Part shown: positions 31,029 through 40,498 of the stretch, one piece after another | Layout: each line of letters begins with the position of its first letter | How positions within the stretch are numbered: position 1 is the stretch's first letter | Assembly (NCBI RefSeq): GCF_000227135.1 | Contig: NC_018260.1 | Location: 1,142,553 to 1,206,552 of the forward strand | DNA: 64,000 bases | Source: Leishmania donovani | Taxonomy: Eukaryota > Euglenozoa > Kinetoplastea > Trypanosomatida > Trypanosomatidae | Direction: 5' to 3' | Notes under the pieces: model-generated | Seen by the model: only the letters and a program-made list of their open reading frames with translations | What the model was told of the DNA's origin: nothing | The model's database searches: none | Translations under genes and position numbers: made by a program

Positions 31029-31381
31029 GATAGTGCCCGTCGCCTCACGGTAGCGCCAGGGCCTAGTGCCCAGCGTGCGGGGACGCCAAGGGCCTGCAGC
31101 CCGCCCTGGAAGGGGGGTGGTGGTGCGGCTGCGGACTCTCGATGTCGGCGGACAGGCCTGGGCTGGCGCTGCGCGGAGGAGGCCTGCAGTCATGAGCGCG
31201 TTTGCACCAGCTCACCACGAATCGTGTCGGCGATCAAACGAGTAGGCGCATCCCACCTGCTGTGTTTCTGCTTTTGCTGCGTTGCGGCGGTGTTGGGTGG
31301 GCCCGCTCCTGGGCATCGCCGTGGTGCAGCAGAGGTAGGTGAACGGTGGCCGTGTGTATCTACTGGCTGACTTGTTCGTGG
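31029..31381 (+). repeat. Dispersed repeat, family 1 copy 1 (retroposon-like head)
   Basis: Near-identical over 353 bases to the reverse complement of 51063-51415; its first ~180 bases also match 35882-36065. The head carries CAGGGCCTAGTGCCC, which resembles the CAGGGTCTAGTACTC of the trypanosomatid Pr77 retroposon signature as I remember it. No protein is encoded. Probably a SIDER/DIRE-type retroposon remnant; the family name is inferred. Confidence 0.8.
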
Positions 31382-33567
31382 TACAATGCCACGTTGAAGA
31401 AAGAGCAGCGATGCATACGGCGTCGAGGAGCGCAGCTGGAGTACGCAGCGCTTCTAGGGAAGCTGAGCGTATGTGTGTGTGTGGGTGGGTGTGCTTGTGT
31501 TTGTGCTGCAAGGTCTGCTTTTCAAACGTGACGGTGCCTTATTCTGCATTGAGCGTCCGCTCCGCTCCTACAATATGTGTTGCGAGCTTCTCTTTTTGCT
31601 TGTCTCTGCTGTATTGCTATGTAGCGTTCTTTTACACACACTATATGTGTATGTGTCTTCCTGTACGCTGCTGCGTGTGTCATTCAGCCTGGCAACGGTA
31701 ATGCCACGTTCAGCTTATTATTTTTGTTGCACAGAAGCGAGCGGTTCTTCTCTGTGCATTCCTTGTTCGTTCTGGGGTTTGTCTTGGGTTGTATCTCTGT
31801 GTGTATGTGTGTCGGGGAGTGAAGAGTACACGAGCAAGCGCAGCCCGCACCTGCACACATACGCACACTCTGACTTACAGGCAGGCGAAGGGATCATGAT
31901 GCAGGGAGAGTGCATATGTATATATATATATATATGCATATGTGTATGCGGACATTTATATAGAAATATATTTGTGGGAATGGGAGGAGTATCGGAGAGG
32001 AAAAGGTAAACGGCCTTTGGCAGACGCGTGTGACGTAACTGCACCCTCCCCACCACCACTGCCACCCATACACACAAGCATGCGGGCATGTGTATGGGTT
32101 TTTAATTGCTTTGTTGTTTTCTTTCTTCGTGTGTGTGTGGGGGGGGGTCTTGCGTTTTGCACCGTTCGACTTCTGGCCGTGCTCTGTTGCTCCTTTCTCC
32201 CTTCGCATCGTCTCGCTGAGTGGCTCTTGCTCTTATCTCCCCCCTGCTTATCTTCTTTGGCCTGTTTTCGGGGAGTCTGTGCGGGGGGAGGGGGAGGGGC
32301 GGCACGTGTGTGCGTGTACTAACAGTTTTGCACCTCCCCTCCTTTTCTCCCGACGCTTTGGCTCACCCACTGCGCACCCCCTCCAGCGCCACCCTCAGGC
32401 TCATCTCGAGCCCCTTTCCCTCTCTTTTTTTTTGCTTGCTATCGCCTGCGTTGGATTGCTTCCACGCGTACCACTATTTTCTGCTCCGACAGATGATTCG
32501 ACTCTGTGTGTATCAGCGAGTCTAGGTGTCCATTATTGGCCTCTCCCTCCCTGCCTCCCTGCCTCCCTGCTTCTCTCTTTGGGCCGATGCTCATCAATGT
32601 CTCTCTCTCTCTCCCTATGAGAGTGTGCGTGTCTCTTACGTGCACGCAGAGCGCGGCGATCCCGTAGATATGCGTCTGCCAAGGCACTTCTTTGCGACTG
32701 TATGTATGGTTTACCTGGCGCGTGCTCTGGCTCAGAATCCTTTCACAATGGTGTCGGCGCGCTTTTCATTGTTGTTGTTACTGTCTACTACGACGATGCT
32801 CTCTCTGTGCAAGCGAAGATGAGGGATGCCGGTAAAGGATACGCTTAAAACGCTTTTGAACAGCTGCAGAGCCGCAGCAAGCGCTGAATGACGATAGCAG
32901 CGGAAAGCGAAAATTTTTTAAAGGAAGAGCGGCAGCAACAGTCGTGGTGATCATTACTGTTCGCCAATGCTCATAAACAAATACACACACAAAGACGCAA
33001 AAGACTCACAGAAGCTCGGCTCAATAAAACCGAGCGGTCGCTTCTCAGATGAGTGGCATCGACCGCCTGGCGCGCTGGTGCGTATGCGAGATCAGGCGCC
33101 TTAACCTCTGTCGCACAGCATCATCCGCCGTTTTACACGCTCATGCAACCTCCTCCGCATAAGTGTGTGTGTGTGTGTGTATGTACGCGCACCCGACGGG
33201 GAGAGAGGATTGCAGGCATAAGCTGACAGACATGTGTGCACGTGCATGAACGCGTATATCTATGCGAACGAAACCGCGCCCCACCCGGCTTCAATCACCG
33301 ACTTTTACCCTTTTTCCCACCTCTCCCGCCTGTCCTCTTCCGCTCTGGCCACATGTCACACACTTGGGCAGAACAACCTAACGGCAGGGTGGGCAGTTTC
33401 TCTCTCTTGCCGCACATTTTTTTTCGTGTCTTTGGTTTTGTTCATGTGTCTTAATCATAGCGTTTTCTTTTGTGTGACCGTACACGTACTTACCTGATCT
33501 GCGTGTCTGCTCATGTGGATGCTGTCTGGCATCGCATTACCGAATCCATTTTGACCTCGCTGTCGTG

Positions 33568-33588
33568 CGCTCTTGTCGGTTGTTTTAG
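33568..33588 (+). promoter_or_regulatory. Probable trans-splice acceptor deciding the start of the 438-aa membrane protein
   Basis: T-rich sequence ends in TTTTAG at 33588. It lies downstream of an in-frame ATG at 33573, so that ATG would be spliced away and the start becomes 33627. Confidence 0.5.
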
Positions 33589-33626
33589 CACCCATCGAAG
33601 CACAAGCAACGCGGCGAGCAGGGACG

Positions 33627-34943
33627 ATGGCGCATCCGGCGAAGCGGCGGCGTGGCGGTGGCCGTCACCGTGCTACTGTGATGTGCGCCCTCCTAGCCGT
33701 CATTTTTGTTCTGGGTGGTCTCTACGGTGCCCCGGTACGCGCTCAACAGCAAGCGCGTGGACTTGCAGAACTTGAGAGCGGTTCCCTTCCTCTAGCCGAC
33801 GAAAACTTTGGCCACGGACACAATCTCTACAAAGTCGTGGGCAAAGACGGAATCTTAGACGACAAGGGTTTACAGACTCGCTCTGACGAGGAGGCCATAA
33901 ACATGGAAACTGTTGCTTCGAGTGGTGCGACATCCTCCATCTGGAGGGCGGAAGGCAATCCGTCTATCGAGAGTGGCTCGTCGTCCTCTGCAGCTGCGAG
34001 TGACGCTGGCACGGCGGAGCGGAGCACCAGTTTCCGTTCCGAGGCTGGTGCTGCCAGCCAAAACCCTGACTCGTCGTCCTCTGCAAGGAGCAGCCGTCCC
34101 CTCACCGCGTCTTCTTCCTCTGAGACGAGCAAAGAGGATCAGCCGGTAGATGGGTCCCCCGGCACCACTCTGACGAACACTACCACAACGGCAACCACGG
34201 AGACACCAACAACGAAGCGTCCGGCGGTTGATCATGGTATGGGCACTTCAGTGGTTTTATTTTTCTTCCTTCTCTTCATTGTAGCCTTCATCATATATGG
34301 TGGGCGGCTGTTCCCAAGTGCGTGCCCGTTCGTTGGCCAAAATAGCGGCGGCCATAGCAGCGGGCCGCACGCGTTCATCCAGCAGCAACACCCACGCTAT
34401 ACCACGCTGCACGGCGACGACGAAGCCTACCGTGGGATGAAGCTGAGCAACGCGGCAGCCGGGGTCCCAGTCGGCGGCCGAAATCCGAGACGCTTTTATC
34501 AGCCGCAACGCGGCGCCGGTGACAGCGAAGGCCATTGTGACATATTCGTCGAACTGAAAGACAAACCCACCAAGACCGTGCGAAGCGCCGGCGCACACAT
34601 CAGCGGTGAAGCCACGGATTCTTTTAGCTTTATGGTGGGCAACAACCCAGCAGCAAAGAATGGACTCGTTGGTACTTCGGCTTCCTCGGCCGGGCCGGTG
34701 ACAGTGCACGTCCCGATGCAGCCCAAGAGCTCGCTGAAGTCACTGCGGAAGGGCAAGCTGGGCCACGTGTCGACTACTCCGGCGGCCTCTTTTTCCTCGG
34801 GTTCGACGACTGAAACACCGGGCTCAAACGCGAGAAGCCCGCTTTACCGCTCAACTGCAGACACACGTTCCGGCCACGCCGAAGCTGCCGCTATGCCGCC
34901 GACCACATCGCAGCCACGCGTTGAGGACGATTGGGAGTGGTAA
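33627..34943 (+). CDS. Ser/Thr-rich type I membrane protein of unknown function
   Basis: The product is 438 aa. A basic N-terminus precedes a hydrophobic segment (~18-34) that ends in an Ala-x-Ala-like site (VRAQQQ), so it is probably a cleaved signal peptide. A Ser/Thr/Glu-rich, likely O-glycosylated ectodomain follows, with a Thr-rich stretch near 190-200, then a strong membrane helix (~209-229) and a ~210-residue cytoplasmic tail with basic patches and many Ser/Pro, ending EDDWEW. I do not recognise a domain. The frame is open from 33573, but the splice AG at 33588 favours 33627. It sits between CHAP copies 1 and 2; no functional link is visible. Confidence 0.85.
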   Translation: MAHPAKRRRGGGRHRATVMCALLAVIFVLGGLYGAPVRAQQQARGLAELESGSLPLADENFGHGHNLYKVVGKDGILDDKGLQTRSDEEAINMETVASSGATSSIWRAEGNPSIESGSSSSAAASDAGTAERSTSFRSEAGAASQNPDSSSSARSSRPLTASSSSETSKEDQPVDGSPGTTLTNTTTTATTETPTTKRPAVDHGMGTSVVLFFFLLFIVAFIIYGGRLFPSACPFVGQNSGGHSSGPHAFIQQQHPRYTTLHGDDEAYRGMKLSNAAAGVPVGGRNPRRFYQPQRGAGDSEGHCDIFVELKDKPTKTVRSAGAHISGEATDSFSFMVGNNPAAKNGLVGTSASSAGPVTVHVPMQPKSSLKSLRKGKLGHVSTTPAASFSSGSTTETPGSNARSPLYRSTADTRSGHAEAAAMPPTTSQPRVEDDWEW

Positions 34944-35342
34944 GATAAGACCACGTACAAGCGGGAGGCACCAAAGGGCGGCAATGAAGCGCACGAAGCG
35001 ATGAGATCTGTTCACCAAGTGGGCAGTGTGTGCACACACCCTCACCCTCCGCATGAGTGATGTAACCGACGTCACTGCTGACGACTTCCCCCCCTCCCTC
35101 TCAGCGTCACCTAGGGTGCAAGTCTGCTGGGTTATGCGTACCTAGCGCTGCCCTTTGTACTCGTGCGTCACCATCACAGGCTTTGCGCATGCACAGCGCA
35201 GAGACAGCAACGGTGCTTTTTCATTGTTTTTTTTTTTTCCATCTTGCCTTTTTCCTTCTTGATCCGCCTCATCCTTCTTTCTCGTTTCCACTGGGCGTTT
35301 TTCACCTGCGTCGGGTTAACTCTCTCATTTTGCGGTTGGGCC

Positions 35343-35383
35343 ATATTTTCTTCCCTTCACCTCTTTTTCCCTTTCTCGCGCAG
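35343..35383 (+). promoter_or_regulatory. Strong candidate trans-splice acceptor without an obvious gene
   Basis: A long CT-rich tract ends in GCGCAG at 35383. The first ATG downstream (35429) opens only a 23-codon frame. It may mark a small or non-coding transcript, or be fortuitous. Confidence 0.4.
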
Positions 35384-35428
35384 TTGAGACGCGCATCTTA
35401 CAGTCAGGTGACTGCTACCGAGACGGTC

Positions 35429-35500
35429 ATGTCGTGCATCGCGCTGTCGCCGCAACTGATTCAGTTCTCTGTCGTTGTTGTCGCCTTACTGGCGATTTGA
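35429..35500 (+). CDS. Possible hydrophobic micro-protein (23 aa)
   Basis: A 23-codon frame begins at the first ATG after a strong acceptor-like site. The peptide is mostly hydrophobic (QFSVVVVALLAI at its end) and could span a membrane. No homologue is known to me, and such short frames arise by chance, so this is only a candidate. Confidence 0.2.
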   Translation: MSCIALSPQLIQFSVVVVALLAI

Positions 35501-35881
35501 TGCCCGTTTCTCTTCTCTAATTCTTCATTGCGACTTTGTCTTTTCTTCTCATCTCCGCATCTTTCAATAAAAAAAAAACACGAGACGTTTCGAAGAGGAA
35601 GGCAGCCGCAGCCGGGGAGAAAGAACAAGTAAAGAGCTGCTGTGCAAGTGAGGCGCTTCATGGTGACAGTAGTGGTGTATGCACGTCGGTTGGAGTAATC
35701 ACCATGACCACCAGCATGCAGCGAGTCACACCACACGTGCAAAACGCAGGGTAACTATTGCTAGGAAATCTACCTCTCCAAAAACAGAGCGCTGCTCGCA
35801 CAGCCCTTTCAAAATGCGTTAGCCAACATCCCTTGCTCATCATATCGGGCTATTCATTCTTCCCCACATCTTTTCTCTTTC

Positions 35882-36065
35882 ATGGTGCCCGCCACCCCAC
35901 GGTAGCGTCAGGGCCTAGTGCCCAGCGTGCGGGGACGCCAAGGGCCTGCAGCCCGCCCTGGAAGGGGGGTGGTGGTGCGGCTGCGGACTCTCGATGTCGG
36001 CGGACAGGCCTGGGCTGGCGCTGCGCGGAGGAGGCCTGCAGTCATGAGCGCGTTTGCACCAGCTC
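35882..36065 (+). repeat. Dispersed repeat, family 1 copy 2 (interrupted by a gap)
   Basis: Matches the first ~180 bases of 31029-31381, almost perfectly after the first 30 bases, then runs into N. The 36741-36792 segment may be the other end of the same element. Confidence 0.8.
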
Positions 36066-36109
36066 NNNNNNNNNNNNNNNNNNNNNNNNNNNNNNNNNNN
36101 NNNNNNNNN
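36066..36109. other. Assembly gap (44 N)
   Basis: A run of N inside a dispersed repeat. Confidence 0.99.
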
Positions 36110-36216
36110 GCGACACACTGAGACAAGAGCTCCTTGGCGGCAGTCGTCCCACACCAGAAGGACGCGGCTGCCCAGCTTACAAGACGACAGGAGACGGTGC
36201 TCGTGCAGTCCCGCAC

Positions 36217-36739
36217 NNNNNNNNNNNNNNNNNNNNNNNNNNNNNNNNNNNNNNNNNNNNNNNNNNNNNNNNNNNNNNNNNNNNNNNNNNNNNNNNNNNN
36301 NNNNNNNNNNNNNNNNNNNNNNNNNNNNNNNNNNNNNNNNNNNNNNNNNNNNNNNNNNNNNNNNNNNNNNNNNNNNNNNNNNNNNNNNNNNNNNNNNNNN
36401 NNNNNNNNNNNNNNNNNNNNNNNNNNNNNNNNNNNNNNNNNNNNNNNNNNNNNNNNNNNNNNNNNNNNNNNNNNNNNNNNNNNNNNNNNNNNNNNNNNNN
36501 NNNNNNNNNNNNNNNNNNNNNNNNNNNNNNNNNNNNNNNNNNNNNNNNNNNNNNNNNNNNNNNNNNNNNNNNNNNNNNNNNNNNNNNNNNNNNNNNNNNN
36601 NNNNNNNNNNNNNNNNNNNNNNNNNNNNNNNNNNNNNNNNNNNNNNNNNNNNNNNNNNNNNNNNNNNNNNNNNNNNNNNNNNNNNNNNNNNNNNNNNNNN
36701 NNNNNNNNNNNNNNNNNNNNNNNNNNNNNNNNNNNNNNN
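36217..36739. other. Assembly gap (523 N)
   Basis: A run of N flanked by repeat sequence. The apparent open frames crossing it are artefacts. Confidence 0.99.
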
Positions 36740-36740
36740 C

Positions 36741-36792
36741 TAATGCGGCACAGGCAGGCGAGCTGTGGTTGTGTAGGCGTCCCTGCTTTGAC
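36741..36792 (+). repeat. Dispersed repeat fragment, inverted mate of 19853-19904
   Basis: Reverse complement of 19853-19904 with only a few differences. It directly follows a gap, and may be the tail of the element whose head lies at 35882. Confidence 0.75.
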
Positions 36793-36941
36793 GCGGTCAA
36801 ACGAGGATGATAGGGCTATAACCCAAGGGCCTCCATGTTGTCAGCCTCTATCTATTTACGGCTTTCCGCTTCCTTGTGATTTGTGTGTGCGCAAGGCGGT
36901 GTGCGGTACTCCTATGACATGTGGCTTCCATGCATGCTCGC

Positions 36942-36978
36942 TTTTCTGTCCTCTCTCTCTGTGCATCTTGTTGGTCAG
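36942..36978 (+). promoter_or_regulatory. Probable trans-splice acceptor of the 153-aa gene
   Basis: A CT-rich tract with TCTCTCTCTG leads to GGTCAG at 36978. The first ATG downstream is 37018, which opens the gene; a second AG lies at about 37003. Confidence 0.5.
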
Positions 36979-37017
36979 CCCACGCTGTTACGAAATTTCC
37001 TAGTCAAACCCCTCCAC

Positions 37018-37479
37018 ATGGGCTCCGGCTCTTCTTTTGGGAGACGCAGTAGCGCGTCTCCGCTTGCTTCACGTCGCTCGCGCACGCGATATTTATATGG
37101 CAATGATGTGCGCCTCTGCCCCGTCTCGGAGGTAAGCGAGCAAACGTTATTCTGCAACCCATTATCACGTCGAGTGCTTGCCGCATCGTTTCGTGCACGC
37201 GATGATAGCAGCGATTCCTTGTCGTCAGCATTCCTATCGCGGTGGAGGACGTCTCCTATCGGGGATCTTCTTCTTCTCTCAGAAGCCGTCGCGAACGATG
37301 AGAGGGAGCGTCGTCGGAGCTCACAGCAACGGCGCTGTACGGCGCATGTGCAGGGCGTCGTGGGCGCGTTCTGCAGAGGCAGCAATGTTGACTTTTCGGC
37401 GCAAATGTACAAAAGCTTTTTCGAGCTCGCCATGGATCAGCGTCGCATGCAGCTTCAGCAGCAGAGGCGTTTTTGCTGA
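37018..37479 (+). CDS. Small basic protein with N-myristoylation-like start, unknown function
   Basis: The product is 153 aa. The N-terminus MGSGSSFGRRSS has Gly2 and Ser6, the core requirements of an N-myristoyltransferase substrate, followed by Arg/Ser-rich sequence that could bind acidic lipids. Cys residues near the middle and C-terminus might be palmitoylated. The remainder is Arg/Ser/Leu-rich and ends in a Gln/Arg-rich helix. No domain is recognised. The open frame extends upstream to 36883, but a splice acceptor at 36978 makes 37018 the first ATG. Composition and acceptor support a real gene; membrane targeting is inferred. Confidence 0.68.
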   Translation: MGSGSSFGRRSSASPLASRRSRTRYLYGNDVRLCPVSEVSEQTLFCNPLSRRVLAASFRARDDSSDSLSSAFLSRWRTSPIGDLLLLSEAVANDERERRRSSQQRRCTAHVQGVVGAFCRGSNVDFSAQMYKSFFELAMDQRRMQLQQQRRFC

Positions 37480-38329
37480 TGGCACCGCTTGTGGTGGTGT
37501 GAGCCTTGATGGCCACAGCACGGTTCTTTTTTTGCCTTTTGCCAGGAGCGTGGCGTAAGATGAGGTGGCCGCGGCATCTTGGCGCCGTGAGTGATGGGGC
37601 TGTGTGCGCGCTGTCCGTGCACGCCCACAGAAAGCGCCCCCACGCAGCGTTCTCTTCCCCTTCCATTCTTTCACAACTCAGACACCCGCCATCTGCATCT
37701 GCCCCGCCGGCTGTAGTGCTGCTGTCGCGCTTGCCTGAGTTGTGTTCTTTTTCGTGTGTCGGTATTGTGGATGCTGCGGTCGGGGAGGCGCAAGCACAGG
37801 CACACGTGAGGACGTAATGATGGTTGCTGCTACTCTTTGCTCTTCTTTTCTCACTGCTAATCGACGAAGAATTGTTGCCACCAATCACGTGCGATGGTGT
37901 CCCGTAAGAGACGCGCACATCTTATTGCACGCAGCAAGTCGTTATGTTTTGGTGCTTTTGAGGTGTACGTAGGTAATGGCGCGCTGCTGCTGCATTCGAG
38001 ACGAAGGCTTTCTCACCGTTTAGAAAACATGTCCCGTATTCCCTGTGTCTTAACTGCCGCCCCTCACGGCCCTTCCCCGCCCACCTCCTCTACTCAGGTA
38101 GGCGGGAGATCGAAGAGGACTTTCATGGTGGCACAGTCCCTCCCCTCCCACCCTCTGATTTCATTGCTTTCTTTTTGTTGTTGGTTGTCTACCGCTTCCT
38201 TCGTGTGCACAACATGCCAGCCTGTATGGGACTGCTGCGAGAGTAGCACTGCCTGCGGGTGTGGGCGCGTTTGCCTTTATAGATGTAATATATATATATA
38301 TATTTGCACATGTATAGGTGGTTCCATTC
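37480..38329 (+). other. Intergenic spacer, no gene seen
   Basis: Contains T-rich tracts, a short TA microsatellite at about 38288-38303, and candidate splice AGs at about 38220, 38280 and 38317. The open frame 37894-38457 is UTR-like and overlaps the phosphatase start. Confidence 0.5.
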
Positions 38330-39106
38330 ATGACCTCCGTCATTCAGCGCCTTCGCCGCGTAGAGGTAGAAGGTCTCGAAAACCTGCGCAACCTCGGCGG
38401 CTACCACACGAACAACAGCACCAAAACGAAGAGGCGGGGCGTTGTGTATCGCAGTGATCAGCTCTTCCGCATTCCAGCGTGCATGGCGCAAAGGGGGCTG
38501 GTCGATCAGCTGCGCATTCGCCACGTGTACGACCTGTGTGATAGCACCGAAGTGTCGGAGAAGCGGTATAGTTTGCTTCACATGCAACATACCTCTTTGC
38601 CGATTGACATGAGCAACGCCAATCGGTTTTTGAAAGAAGGCGAGAACCTCAAGCAGGTGGCGACGGCACACCGTTTCATGCAGGAAATTGACCGAGAGTT
38701 TGTGCGCTCGTACGCGCTAACGGTGGGACTCATCATCAAGGGCATAATCGGCAGCAAAGCATCCTGCGACAAGGCCTTTCTCATCCATTGCACCGCGGGT
38801 AAGGACCGCACGGGATGGTGCTGCTACGTGCTGCTGACACTGCTGGACGTGACGGAGAAGGAGAAGCGAGCCGACTACCTCCTTACGAACACGTTCGTTG
38901 GTATTCCAGCAGACGCCTGGGACTACAGTGGCGCAGAAGGAATGAGTGAGGAGGCGATGGCAGCCCTCTGGGCAGCGTTTAACGAGTATCTCGACGCTGC
39001 TCTTGATGAATTGAGCAAGATGGGCGGCATCTACAAGTACGCGAAGTCGCACATGGGTCTCACCGACGAGGACATCGACGAGCTGCGAGAGCTGATGCTA
39101 GAGTAG
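38330..39106 (+). CDS. Atypical tyrosine/lipid phosphatase (MptpB-like, Tyr_phosphatase3 family)
   Basis: The product is 258 aa. The frame can be read from a GTG at 38318, but the ATG at 38330 (MTSVIQRLRR) is the proper start. The N-terminal GLENLRNLGGY and VYRSDQL segments and the P-loop HCTAGKDRTG, with Cys154 as nucleophile and Arg160, place it with the mycobacterial PtpB-type enzymes. Lys158-Asp159 after the Cys are typical of this group, which hydrolyses phosphoinositides as well as phosphotyrosine. Leishmania is known to have such atypical lipid phosphatases. No signal peptide or membrane helix is seen, so it is probably cytosolic. It lies between CHAP copies 1 and 2 with no evident link. 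Confidence 0.92.
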   Translation: MTSVIQRLRRVEVEGLENLRNLGGYHTNNSTKTKRRGVVYRSDQLFRIPACMAQRGLVDQLRIRHVYDLCDSTEVSEKRYSLLHMQHTSLPIDMSNANRFLKEGENLKQVATAHRFMQEIDREFVRSYALTVGLIIKGIIGSKASCDKAFLIHCTAGKDRTGWCCYVLLTLLDVTEKEKRADYLLTNTFVGIPADAWDYSGAEGMSEEAMAALWAAFNEYLDAALDELSKMGGIYKYAKSHMGLTDEDIDELRELMLE

Positions 39107-40498
39107 GTGCGAGTTGCGCATATGCCACGCTTCGCTGGTCGGCTCTACCTCCTGTTTTTTCGCTGTTTTTTTTTTTTGTCTTCCTCACTCTTTTCAGTGG
39201 CGGTTTCCTTTGCGCATCGGCCCGCTACATCTCCTCGCTTATCGCAGTTCTTTTTTTTTTTGGCGTGCGCTTCTCCCGGGCTTCGTGGTGTCGCTTCTTC
39301 TTTTCGCAGAAAGGCGTCGTAGACCTTCCCACATCCCACACCCTCGATCTCCCTCGAAGCCAAGCCACGTATGAGCATCCTCCACCTATCGTGCGACAAT
39401 TTGTCCTTCATTGTTTTTCCCTTGTGTATTTGTGATTCCTTTTCTCTCTTCTTCGTCGAGGAGCTAAAGAGGGCGAGAGGCCAGGGATGGGGGCGGGCGC
39501 GGGGGGGGGGGAAGGCGTGCTGAAAGAGAACAGGGAGCCAGCGAGAAGCGGTGGTCGAACAGTTGGACGAGGCGGATCAGTTGCTGCTCTGACTGCTTCG
39601 CCCCACCCTCCCCAGAAACAAGCGAAAAAAAAAGAAAAAGAGCTTTTCGCTCTTTAGTTATGGGGAAGAGACCTTTGCCCCCCCCCCCCAGTGTTTGTTT
39701 GAGGCCTTCGCGCTTCAAGCCCTCCCTGGAATGCCTTCTGTGTGCACTGTGTGCGCCTCTGACAGTGTTCATGCGTGTGTGGGGGGGGGGTGACGATGCG
39801 CTCATCAGGCGCATGGATCTCCAATGCATCTCTTTCGAATGTGCCTCCGTTCTCTTCCTCCCCTTCTGTCCCTATAACGGCTCGCGTCACTGATCGAGCT
39901 TCATGTGTGCGATGCGTCGTGTGCTCTGCGAGAGTGCGCACGGTAAGCGGCGCACTGCCTTGTTCGAAGGACTTAGCAGGGACACGGCTAGCTGAAGCGG
40001 CGAGGACACACGCAGAGCTGTGACTGCTTTCGATGGATGGGAATGTATGCGAGCCCGCACATGCGCTGCTTCCACTAGAGCCGACCCCCGCCAATGGAAA
40101 AGGCAAGAAAGGTGGACTGTTGGCAGCGCCAATGCCTCCGAAGGATGCGAATGCATCACGGGAGCTGCCCCTCTGCTACCCTATGATTGGCATGTGTGAT
40201 GGTAATGCTGTTCGTGTCCGGAACGAAGCGAAGGGTGGTCTCGTGCAACGTGCAGAGACGCCACGGTCGTTGCTCGTGTTCGCGCCGCCTCTAGAGCGGA
40301 AGCACTGCTCTTGGCGAGGTTCAAGTTCACTCACCCTTCTGCGCAGTAATTCAACACAGGGCACTCGCACTCGCGGTCCCTTCTGCCCTTCTCTTCCGAA
40401 CCCTCCTGTGATGAACTGCTTCTCTTTGAACTTTCATAGATCCTTTCGTGCTTCCTCTCGCCTTCGAATACCCCTGCTAAGCGACGCTCGCACACCAC
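39107..40498 (+). other. Intergenic spacer, no convincing gene
   Basis: Contains poly-T tracts near 39165 and 39250, G/C-runs near 39500, 39680 and 39780, and an open frame from 40033 (179 codons) whose second half is UTR-like and runs into the next gene in another frame. Confidence 0.45.

Larger units (their letters stand above)
30767..33626 (+). other. Long intergenic spacer with a dispersed repeat
   Basis: No gene is seen in about 2.9 kb. It contains the 353-base repeat at 31029-31381, an AT microsatellite flanked by CATATG motifs (about 31914-31942), a G-run near 32140, CT/CCTGCCTC tandem runs near 32540-32575, a GT tract near 33163-33180, and the next gene's splice acceptor. Confidence 0.5.
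34944..37017 (+). other. Intergenic region with repeat, two assembly gaps and a possible micro-ORF
   Basis: No full gene is visible. It holds a strong splice acceptor followed by a 23-codon ORF (35429-35500), a family-1 repeat from 35882, two N runs, a 107-base island between them (36110-36216) that I cannot classify, a repeat end at 36741-36792, and the acceptor for the next gene. Confidence 0.5.

Noticed and set aside
33573..33626. 18-codon extension of the 438-aa membrane protein
   Set aside because: The ATG lies upstream of the likely splice AG at 33588 and would not be in the mature mRNA.
36134..37003. Long open frames across the gaps near 20.0 and 36.2-36.7 kb
   Set aside because: They are open only because N bases contain no stop codons.
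40033..40498. ORF of 179 codons upstream of CHAP copy 2
   Set aside because: Its first half looks moderately coding, but the second half is pyrimidine-rich UTR and overlaps the CHAP start in another frame; no acceptor near 40033.
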